A stretch of DNA of 64,000 nt, taken from the NCBI GenBank assembly GCA_963931925.1, contig OZ007569.1:68893920-68957919 (forward strand), written 5' to 3'. Of this stretch, positions 47,901 through 59,900 are shown one piece after another. The translations under genes were made by a program, and so were the position numbers. Within the stretch, counting starts at the first letter, position 1. Each line of letters begins with the position of its first letter. A model generated the notes under the pieces. It worked only from the letters and a program-made list of their open reading frames with translations, was not told the DNA's origin and did no database searches. This stretch comes from Onchidella celtica. Lineage: Eukaryota; Mollusca; Gastropoda; Systellommatophora; Onchidiidae.

Positions 47901-50900
47901 ATTCATCCATCTGCCCAACTGTCTGTCCATTCGTCCATCCTTCCACCCACCCACTCATCCATCCGTCCATCCATCCAATCCCATGCCATCCATTTATATA
48001 TCTATTCCTCCATTAACCCATCCATCCATCCACCCATCCATCCATTCATCCATCTATCCATTTGAACATATGGATCAGTTGTCAGTCAGTCATGCTTTCA
48101 AAGCATCCATCTCTTCCAAAAAGGCATTAAGTCTGAATCTAAGAACAAAAATTCTACATTTTTGCTGGTCTCCTTTATCCTTACCCAAGGTCATCTGTTT
48201 TGGCAAATATTGGAAAGGTACACAGAGAGTCCTTTAGGCAGCCAAGTGAGCTGATATCTGGGAGAAAGGGGAAGTACGGGCCACTCTGTGATGAATGAGG
48301 GAAGAAAGAACCAAGAATAAAGAATGTGAACATAATGCAAACATAAATGAAAATAAATTCCACAACGAATGCCATACTGGAGTACTGAGAGCTCCAGGCT
48401 CCACTGCTTTAAATATAACATGAAGATGCAAAATAATCTGTCTTTTCTGGCATGACGACCTTGTCAGGACCAGTTACATAGCGTGTTTAACAAACTGCAG
48501 GACTGCAGTAGTTCCCAATGGGGACTAATGATAAAGTTCACAATTTTTAAATAGAATTAATTAGCTGTGTTTCTTGCACTTTGCTCGGTATAAAAGTGTT
48601 CTTACATTTGCCTTCTGTGCCAAATAATTCGCGGCCAGAATATTCCCTGGTCACTGATAGGTAATATTAAACAATACTATGTGTCTTATGATAATGCACT
48701 ACAATAAGTCAAGATTTTTGCAGTACTCTTTGCTTATATTACATTTCTCTCACATTTATTTCTTTGCTGGTTAAAAAAGGATGAGGTGTAGGCCTAGTGC
48801 TTTTCATTTGGGATAATCATGCTGAGAAACTCACCATATTCAGAACTGGAACTCTGGCATAGTTGGTGACTGTTTCATAAAATATACCAAAAAAAAATTT
48901 AAAAATACTGAATTCTTGATGAGAACAATTTCAACAGCAAAGTGATAATATTCCTAACAGGCCTGTGCAGCAGAACATAGTTTGAGATTAAATAAGCATA
49001 AATCATCAGTCTTATACCTGAAGTCTTCAAGCAACCACTAGCAACAGAAGAGAGAAAAATTACCCTGTTGAGCCCACATTAGAATAACAGTGTATGATGT
49101 CACTACCTAAATACCTTCAGTACTGTTATGATATTCCATGTTTGTAAGATTTTGATACATGTATTCACTTTTAAGATTTTGATGCATGTATCCAATGCAA
49201 TAGGAAATCTGAATCTATATTTTGTCAAAACAACACCCATCAATGTTTGGTATTTACACGTGAAATGATAGAAATGTTAAAAAATTTCCAGCTTTTGTAA
49301 CCGTCATTGTTAAGAAGATTATTTCAGTTTACACTTTATGTAAAAAATAAAAAGAATATGCCGATATTTATGAAAAGAAAAAAGAAAACTTGATGTTGTA
49401 ATAAATTACCTTTCACTTCCACATCGAAACTGCAGTCACCACTGTCAAAGCTGAGGGTAAAAACGTGGATGGATGTATGGATGGATATGAAGTGATGGGG
49501 TGGATGAATAGACCCGACAGACAGATGGACAAATGAGATAGGATGAATAAAAGGATGGGATGGGTGGATGGATGGATGGATGAATGGATGGAGAGGAAGA
49601 TGGGATGGCTTGGATGGAGTGATGGATGGATGGAGTGATGGATGTACAGATGGATGGAGAATGGATGGCTGGATAGATGGATGGATGGACAGATGGAGGA
49701 TGGGATGGATGGATGGATGGATGGATGAATAGGTAAATTAGGGGGGGGGGGGTGATGAGACTGAATGAAACAAGGCAAGAATAAGGAATGCAGGATGCCA
49801 TTTTTCTTTAAAAGATTCAGAAAATATCAGATAAATAAACTAATCAACATAAGGTCAGTTCTCACCCCTCAGTATCAATAGCTACAGCCTAAAGTAAGTA
49901 GTGACCACTTTGTTGAACATCCACATTCCAGGAGAACTCAGCCATGCGAATTTTGTCATGACCTACATCTTATGGGGACGAAACGGTGACGAACACCGCA
50001 GGCAGACTGGATATAATATGTGAAATCTGTCAATCTCCCTAAAGTATGAGGATTACAAAACAAGTGATGGCTTATCTAGTGCTCTTCAGATACCAGTGTA
50101 ATGAATACAAATAACTGACAGAGAATAGAATAATCAATGAAATAGTTCCATCACAAATAGAATCACAGTGCACGTTCAGTAAACCTGAAATGAGGTAGCT
50201 TTTATATATTTATATAAATATTATAAAATAATGTCTAACTGAATTCAAGGGAGGAATTCCACTTGAATCATATAATAATATTTTAAGGATGTGACTAATT
50301 TTAGGAGCGTTCGTGAGTGGAGGAGAAAAGGGGTAGGGGTCTCCTCAGGAAGGCAGAACCCCCCCCCCCCCCCCAAAAGAGGTAGTCCTCTAGATGAATG
50401 TTCTTTATAGTAAATGCCCGGCTCAGCGATTAACACTTAGAGCATGAAATAATATGTGCCCGACTAAAATAGTAAAACTCGTATGGTACTCCTTCAATAT
50501 TTTAAACAGGGTCCCCACATGCTACATGGAAATGGGTGGAAACAGTTACATTGATTGCATGTCTGGAATAGGTACATGTTGATGTCACAAAATAAAGGAC
50601 CCATTTTGCTTTTTGCTTCTAACAAATTATTTTACTATACAAAGCACCGACACAATAATTGCAGACATTTAAATTCCGTGGTCACAGTCGCTTTATAACT
50701 TCAGAATTTCAAAAATTGTTAAATTTTTCAAACGCTACTGCCCACACTTCCAGTTCCACGCTGATAATTTGTGGGGAGTTTCCATATCATTATCAAAGAC
50801 ATGCTATCCGAAGTTGGCTTATTTGTTGTAAACTGGACGCCAGTATCAGTCAGTGCACCGCTTAAACATGAGGAAGTTTTATCTTTCAAGAAAGACCAGC

Positions 50901-53900
50901 AATGAGTCTTATGATGTGTTTAAACACCAGTGCCGTCTTAACGCATGAGCATACTGGTCAGTTGCTAAACACATCCGATCTACAGGACTAGAGAAGTAAA
51001 TTTTAATATGACCACAGCACTGAATAACACTCCTAGAAACAAATTTTCCTTTCAAGGTGCTTCAAATGACCGTTTCCGAAATGAGGCTGATAAAAATGCT
51101 CATCACTTGAGACAGTGTACACATAAAGGCATTAATTTGTACACTCCTGTTACCTTCTGTCTCTCACCACAGCCCATAGGAAACATCGTTAACATGAACA
51201 CAGTCAAGGCTGTGCCGATTGCACCTCATGTGACTACTTTGTATGTTAGTAACTCATCATGACTACTAACTGCGTGTATGTCTTCGGGCTGCCCTCATCG
51301 AGCAATACCCCGCCTCGTCAATGGTTGCTTGGTAACGCCAAGTAACACGCTCACGCAAGCCAGCGCACACAGGCGCACGCACGCATGCACACACACACAC
51401 AGACAGGCATCTAAAACTCATAATCCCAGGCGCTCACCAGCCGATTTTGATCAGCCACCTAGTTGAAGGGAGAGATCCCGACATAACTAGCTTCAAGGAC
51501 ATCCACTGCACTATCATTACATAATCTAAATTCACTAAGGCTTAAATGTCGTGACATAACCATCCAACTAATCGTCCAATCAAAGCTGGAAGTGGTTTAC
51601 ATATTAGAGAATATAGTGGAATAAAACGGGCTACGTAGCGGCAGTTCTAAATAATAATTATTATTATCATCTTAATGCTGTAAGTTACACAGCAGAGGAA
51701 ACTGTCACCCAAGACACAGTGCAATCACCTACACATTAACGAAGTTCTCCTGGGATGGCATGGCATACAGAGGTATCCGTAACGTTGAGCTGGAATATAT
51801 ATTGTATGTCTGTACGTGGTTATCAGAATGGTTGACACAAGGGGTTGGCAGCACGAATTTTGGATCAGTCAAATTGACCAATACTTGGATTAAGAACTGA
51901 TGATACAAAAAAGACAAAAGAAAATACTGAAAATCAAATGGACATACATAAGAAAATGGTGAAAATAAAAAAGACAGACAAAAAGAAATATTGAAAATCA
52001 AAAAGACAGACATAAGAAAATACTGAAAATGAAAAGGACAGATAAAAGAAAATAATGAAAATTAAAAACATGAAAGCCAGCACTGAAAATCAAAAGGACA
52101 TAAGAAAATAATGGAAATCAAAAAGACATAAGGAAATAAAATCTGACCAAGAATTTTACTGAATACGCTTTAGATAATTTTATATATCCAGCAATAAGCC
52201 TTTGCAAAAACGAAGGACGTGGTTTCCGATCACATGAAAAAAATCTTAATGAATTCACTCCTGACTTCCAACGCGCGGGTTTGCTTTGACCCCAGAGCAA
52301 GAGTAAATAAAATGTATTGCATCTTACGTTGAATAGCCCCGATTGCAGTTTTCTGGTGTATGTTGTTATGGACCAGTCTGTCACGAGTGGAGTGAGCGAT
52401 AGTTAATAATTACGGGGGGAAAGGAGGAGAGTAAAATTAACGCACGTAGACAAGTAAGAAAAGCGTGCATGTTATGAGTGGTGAGGGTCTGAATGAGGCG
52501 AAAGCGCTGTATTACTATCACTGCAAGTTAGGTCCTACTGAACGGACGCTAGTAAGAGCCCAGCGGGCGAACATAAGGGGAGCAGTCGGAAGACGGATGA
52601 GTGTTTTTCCAGTGATGACTGGTAGGTAGAACGATGATTGATAATTATGATTGATGTATTATATTACATTCGTCTATTACCATGATGTAAATAAGTATAT
52701 GTGAGGAATGTGGAAGTCCTTGATATTGGATATAGCAATGTGCGCCATGAGCGATAGATGAAAGTGAGTTCATGGATTTGTAGCACGAGTGAGTATTGTG
52801 TACTCCGATGGAGGTGTGTTACCGTACGATGTGTGGTGAGTGAAAGGTGAACTATTGTGTGTACGCTTCATGAGTTGTAAGGAGAGGTGGAGTGAATAGA
52901 AATGGAAGGGTGTTATACCAATGTAATGTTATTCTTGTAGGTGCCGAGGTCGGGCCAAAGAGCGCCGCCTACGGTGATAGGCCAGCATAGGGCCGGAGGC
53001 CATACATAGGCCAGAAGTGAGACTGTCGGTGCAGGACAGTAGAGGCACATAAAGTCGTGGCAGTCAGGCCACGGACAGGGACGTAGATATGAGCGTGAAT
53101 GAGATAATATATTATTGCCATGTTGATGGGCTAGTGAACTGATACTGTACTATTGCCATGTTGATGGGCTATGGAAATGATAAGGTGTATGACAATAGGA
53201 AGGTGATACTGAGGGACTGCGGTGCCAGTGAATCATTAATGTACTATTAAGACCCTGAGGGGAGAGGCTGAGGCCGAAGTGCCTTTAGGAAGTAAATACC
53301 GGGTCGTGGATCCGAGGAAGAGTGCATGTGAGAATAAGGCCGTTGTACGGCAGTTAATTTCAATAATATAATGTATGTAATTGCACTGTTATTCTTATCT
53401 TATATTTATGTATAATAAATGTGTGAGTCTGATGGGTTGTTCTGTTAAGTGTTAAACTTGTTCGTTCGTGATTGTTGTCCTGTCATAACTTATTACATCT
53501 CCCAGTCTGGGATTTGTGACATTGGGGGCTCGTCCTGTTTACCTGTGGTCATTTTGACATTGTGTATTTGTTATATATAGTTGTTTTTCTGTTGTGCTAG
53601 GAATTCGTGCTGTTGTCCTTGTTCGTGGGATGAATGGGAATTTCATGATATAATTTATGTATATTTATGAATATGTATTGATGTATGTATTTTGATGAAT
53701 AGGTAGTAATGTGTACTTAAATTTCTGCAGAGAGTGTATGTGCCAGCCTGAGGAGACAAGCAGCCAGAGCTCCGGCATACGTCAAGTTAAATAAAACGCT
53801 GATTGAAAGTTAAGTAAAAGTCAAAATTTTTGTGCCCTGGATTGTGGACTGTTCCTTTAATCTGTCTTTTTCCCTGTTTTTGCTGTTTTTGTTGTCGTTA

Positions 53901-56900
53901 TAGATTATACGGGCGGCGGCGCGGGTTTGCTGTGGTGAGCGTAGTTTATCCTCTTCGGGAGGTGGGCTAAACTTGGAACCGCGTTCATCACAGTGAACAG
54001 TTCTATAGGGACCTGTAATTTTGTTTAGTTGTAGCGTCGATATCTTCTCTGTTCTGCAGGAAGACGTATTCTCTTGTCCCTCTTTCTTCCCTATCTGTAG
54101 ATACGTTCTTTTTTTTTCAGACTCTGTTCTTGTTCGTACCTTGTAGTGTAATCGGCGTAGTTAGGTTGCATTTTTTCCCATTATATTTTCTTTTTTTAGG
54201 TCTTTGTCCTAGTCTGGTTCGTTGTCCTTGACGTACTTGTGGTCCTTCTACTGAATTTTCTCATTCTTATCTTTTCCTTTCGTTTTGTTATTTAATAGTG
54301 CTAGACATTTTATAAACATAGAATTAGTTAGAGAGAGTAGGCTGTAGAATGTTCAGTTAGGGGTGTTTCTGAATTGTATTTGAGACAATTGGGTATTGTT
54401 ATATCTGGTGTGATCTCAGGTCTCTGGTCGTGTCGTTGGTGATCATACCGACAGGTTAGCCGTTTTCATAATATACACCGTATTAACCATAAGGCTGTGA
54501 AATGGCAGAACTCCAACAATTAATGAAGTTGGGTAAGGAACTTGGCCTTGAGGGAGAAGAGCTACGCGGCTGGATTAAAGAACAGCAGGCGGATTTGCGC
54601 GATGAGAGTGCTAAGGATAGAGAGAGAGAGAAAAAGACGCTCAAGAGCGGCAACAAGAAAGAGAGGCTAAGGCTCAGGAGCGAGAAAAAGACGCTCAAGA
54701 GCGGCAACAGGAAAGAGAGGCTAAGGCTCAGCAGCAGGAAAGGGAGTTTAAGCAACAGGAAAGAGAGGCTAAGGCTCAGCAGCAGGAGAGGGAGTTAAAG
54801 TTAAAGGAGATAGAGGCGCAAGTAAAGATCGCAGAATTGGAAAACAAAAAGAATGCGCCAACAGAAACAGTTGAGCGGCAGGTACACAATAAAGGTGGCG
54901 TTAGGATTAAGCTCCCTACGTTCGACGACCGGAAGGACGACATAGACGCCTTCCTTTACAGGTTCGAACTGAACGCACAATTGCAATGGGGGGAAAATAA
55001 GGAATTATGGTCCACGTACCTGGCGTCTCTATTGCAGGGGCGAGCGTTAACCTACTTTAAAGAGCTACAGCGCCGAGACGTGCAAGATTACGATAAGCTG
55101 AAGGCTTTGCTGCTTCGCCGATTTGCGCGTACCGAGGAATATTTCCGGGAGCAGTTTAGGCGAGCACGAGCGGATACCAGGGAGGACTTTGCTGCCTTCG
55201 TCGCGAGATTGACGGAATATTTCGCGAACTGGGTAGACTTGGCGCATGTTGGCGCGGATTTTTCTAAATTGAAAGACCTAATGATCCGTGATCAGCTGTA
55301 CGCGTCGTGCCATAAAGATCTGGTGGCTTTTCTGAAAGAAAACGAACCCGCGACGGTGCAGGAGGCGTCTAAGTTGGCGGAAGCATACCGTACGGCACAT
55401 CCGTCCAAACCAGTGGCGAGGGCGTACGTCCAAGATGCTGGGTACGTCGCCGTGGTTGAGGGGTCGCCGGCAGGACATAAAGACAGGTCGCGTCAGCGTG
55501 GTGCCTATAACGGGCAAGCCCAGGGGCAGCGTAGGGGCTATCACCAATCACCGGCATATGGATCCGGTAAGTTTGACCGAGCAGGAGGGCTAGGTCGCGG
55601 TAATGGCCGGGGGCGATTTGTGACCTTTGCCGATGACCGACGGCATAGGGACTTTAGTTCCGGTCGCGATGGGTCACGGGGACCCAGGCCTAATGCAGCA
55701 CAGGGAGCGGAGTGTTGGACTTGCGGACGCGTGGGTCACTTTTCACGCGAGTGTAGGGCCGCGAAGTGTTGGAACTGCGGAAGAGCAGATCACATCAGCG
55801 TGAATTGCCCTGCAGGTAGGATAGCGGCGAACGTGGACAGTAGCTCCAGTCCATGTTCCCCTAATAAATTTCATCATGCGGCTGCGTGTGTTACATCGGA
55901 CAACGGAGGCGGACAGTATTCTAAGTGTCCCAGTTGTGAGAAGTTATTATCTTCCGGTGTTTTACCTTGTGGGAGAAAGATCCCCGTTATAAATTCATGT
56001 CATACAGGAGGTGGTCTTAGGGTTTATCCGGGGTTTGTTGGGGACGAACTGGTCTCGGTTTTACGAGATACAGGATCTACCGTTGTGGGAGTGCATAGGG
56101 ACTGCATTCGGGATTCACAGCTTACAGGTGAGACTGTCCCGTGCATCCAATTTTCGGGGGCCATTGAGAAATTACCCATGGCAAGAATAGTGATAGATAC
56201 ACCTTTCCTTAGCGGGGAAGTCGAGGCAGTCGTTGGTTGTTTTCCAGGCGCCCAGCTCATCATTGGGAATGTATCACGGGTAGTTTCCCCTTCCGAGGAG
56301 AATGTGCAGGCATGGTCTCAATCAAAAGGTATTGACTTTTGTGCCGCGGTCGAAACACGCCGACAGGTAGCTGATAAGGATAGGATTAGACCTTTGGCGA
56401 CGCCAGCGGTCAACCTAGATATCACGCCAGAGCGCTTGGCGAGATTACAAAGGGAGGATCCATCATTAAACCCATGTTTTGGGGAAGCGCGAACCGAGAA
56501 AACGAGGAAATATAAGAACGGCTCGTCTTCCTTTGTTGTTCAGGCGGGCATTCTGTTCCGTAAGTATGTAACGGTGGCCTCCATTTTAAAGCAGGTCGTT
56601 GTGCCAGCGTTGCAGATCGCAACAGTATTGCATTTGGCACATGATGTCCCATTAGCGGGTCATATGGGGATAGCTAGAACCAAAGAAAGGGTTCTTAAAA
56701 ATTTTTACTGGCCATCGATCCACAGAGATGTACAAGTGTACTGTAAGACATGCAGTGCGTGCCAAAAGACGACGCATAAGGGTCGTACACCCCAGGCTCC
56801 TCTTCAAAAGATCCCCACGGTCTCGGAACCGTTTAAAAAGGTTTCGATAGACCTTGTTGGCCCCATTCACCCAGCGACCGATAGGGGGAATCGATTTTTC

Positions 56901-59900
56901 TTAACGGTCATATGTAATGCTACGAGATGGCCAGAGGCGGTTCCTCTGCGGACCATAACGTCTGAGGCAGTCGCGGAAGCGTTGTTTGCAATTTTCGCTA
57001 GGGTCGGAATACCAGAACAAATTTTGTCTGATAGGGGCGCGCAATTCACTTCGGAGATGATGAGGGAATTGTTTCGCTTATTCAGCATACAACCCATCAC
57101 TACCACCCCTTATCATCCGCAGGCTAATGGCATGTGCGAGAGATTGAACTCGACGTTAAAGTCGATGCTGCGTAAGGTAGCTGCTGATCGCCCTAAAGAT
57201 TGGGATAGATATATCCCTGCAGTATTATTCGCGTACAGAGAGGTACGGCAGGAGTCAACGGGATTCTCGCCGTTTGAAATGATGTATGGTCGTAGTCCTA
57301 GGGGCCCAACTGATGTTCTTCGGGACATGATGACGTCGCCATCATCGGGAGACGATGAGCAGATTTCGGTGTTTCAGTACCTTGTTGATTTAAGAGAAAG
57401 ATTATCTTCAGCGCGCACTATAGCAGAAGAAGCTTCTAGTATCGCTTCGAAAAGAGCAAAAGACTATAAAGATAGAGGTTTCAAATTGAGAATTTTTAAG
57501 CCAGGGGACAAGGTCCTATTGTTGTTACCTACGGACCATAATAAGTTATTGATGACATGGAAAGGTCCTTATGTTATTGAGCGAGTTGTTTCAAAGGTAG
57601 ATTACGCTATCCACATTGATGGAACGAGTAAGGTTTTCCATGTTAATATGCTACAGAGATTTTATGAGAGACCACAGTATCTGTGTGCACAGACAAAACC
57701 AGAGGAGACTGTCTTCTCTATTGCTTGTACGGGGGTCGTAGACCAGTTGGACTGTGACGTAAGCGACACCGAGGCGCAGGAAGAGTTACAAATTCAATTG
57801 CCGGAGTTAACTCCGACACAAGGTTACAGGGACGTAAAAATTAACCCTGACCTTACGAGTTCAAGGAGTAGGGAACTTAAGACCCTGTTAGCGTCGTTCC
57901 CGGATGTTATTACGGATTTGCCGGGTCGCACTGCCGTGATCCAGCACCAAATAAAGTTGACTTCGGATAAGCCAGTATTTCTTAGACCTTATCCGCTGCC
58001 TTTTTCTTCGAGAGATAGAGTTATAAAGGAAGTTGAGTCAATGTTGAAGTTAGATGTGATAGAACCATCAACATCGCCGTATTCATCACCCATCGTCCTC
58101 GTGAAAAAACTTGATGGATCGGTGCGGTTCTGTATTGATTTTCGAAGATTGAACACTATTACGGTAGGCGATAGGGAGCCTATTCCGTTTCAGGAGGAAT
58201 TAATAGCTTCATTGGCCGGGTCCACCTGGTTTTCCAAGATAGATTTAACGAAAGGTTATTGGGAAATCCCCCTTACTGAGGAGTCTAAACAATACACGGC
58301 GTTCCAAACGCCCGTTGGATTATTCCAATTTAAGGTCATGCCATTTGGGTTGGTAAACGCGCCAGCGACGTTTGCACGATTAATGAGACTAGTGTTGAAG
58401 GACATACCTAATGTCGTGTCATTCTTTGACGATATAGCATGTCATACGTCGACATGGTCTGATCATATTCAGACACTAACAGTAATTTTTAAACGATTAC
58501 GTCATTTTGGGTTAACTGCTAAACCCGCAAAGATGGATTTGGCATGTCCAGAGATAGTATTCTTAGGACATATCGTGGGTAGAGGTGTTCAGAGACCTGA
58601 AGTAACAAAAATTGACAAATTAGTAGGGTTGCAAATCCCTAAAACAAAGAAACAAGTCAGAAGCTTAGTGGGAATTTTAAATTATTACAGAAAGTTCATT
58701 CCAAATTTTTCCTCCTTGTCATCTTCTCTTACTGACATTACTAAGAAGGGACAACCCGATAAGGTCCAGTGGACGTCTGAGTGTCAGACAGCATTTGATA
58801 ATTTGGTGACAGCATTATCATCGTCACCCATTCTGATATTACCCGATTTTCGATCTAATTTTATCCTCAGAACGGATGCGTCGGACTCTGGTGTCGGCGC
58901 TTGTCTTCTACAGGAGAAGAACGAATGTCTCCATCCTGTATGTTATGTCAGTAGGAAATTATTGCAGAGAGAAAGAAAATATTCTGTGATAGAGCGTGAG
59001 TGTCTTGCCATTGTGTGGTCCGTCCAGAAATTAGGACGTTATCTCATGGGACGAGAATTCTGTATCCAGACAGACCACAAGCCACTAACGTTTTTGTCGA
59101 AGAATCGTTCGTCCAGCCCACGCTTGTCTCGATGGGCATTGGCTTTGCAGCCGTACACCTTCGTTATTCAACCAATTCCAGGAACCAGCAATCATATCGC
59201 CGACTACCTTAGTCGAGCCTAGGGGAAGAGTTCAGGAGCTTATACATCGGAGGACAGGAACATTGACAGGATCTGTGTGAATGAGTCGACTTTAAAATAT
59301 TGACATTATAAATATGATATGAAGAATGGTTGATAGGTTGATTGGTTTTTGATTCTGTATTAGGTATTGTGTTTAGTTAGCTATTGATGATGTAATACAT
59401 ATATGCATAATGCAGGGCATATTGATCCCCATATTTTCCCATGATTCCGGTATTTTATGTGCTGGGGGCATTGGTAGGTGTTGCTCACGCTCACTCGTTG
59501 ACAGTCATCGTGATGCGATTTGAAATTAATTGCATTAATTTTTTTGGGGTGGGGGATGATGTCACGAGTGGAGTGAGCGATAGTTAATAATTACGGGGGG
59601 AAAGGAGGAGAGTAAAATTAACGCACGTAGACAAGTAAGAAAAGCGTGCATGTTATGAGTGGTGAGGGTCTGAATGAGGCGAAAGCGCTGTATTACTATC
59701 ACTGCAAGTTAGAAGGTCCTACTGAACGGACGCTAGTAAGAGCCCAGCGGGCGAACATAAGGGGAGCAGTCGGAAGACGGATGAGTGTTTTTCCAGTGAT
59801 GACTGGTAGGTAGAACGATGATTGATAATTATGATTGATGTATTATATTATATTCGTCTATTACCATGATGTAAATAAGTATATGTGAGGAGTGTGGAAG

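Noticed and set aside
47729..49801. Ser/His/Pro/Ile-rich open frames across the CATC and ATGG arrays
   Set aside because: They are translations of microsatellites, open in several frames at once.
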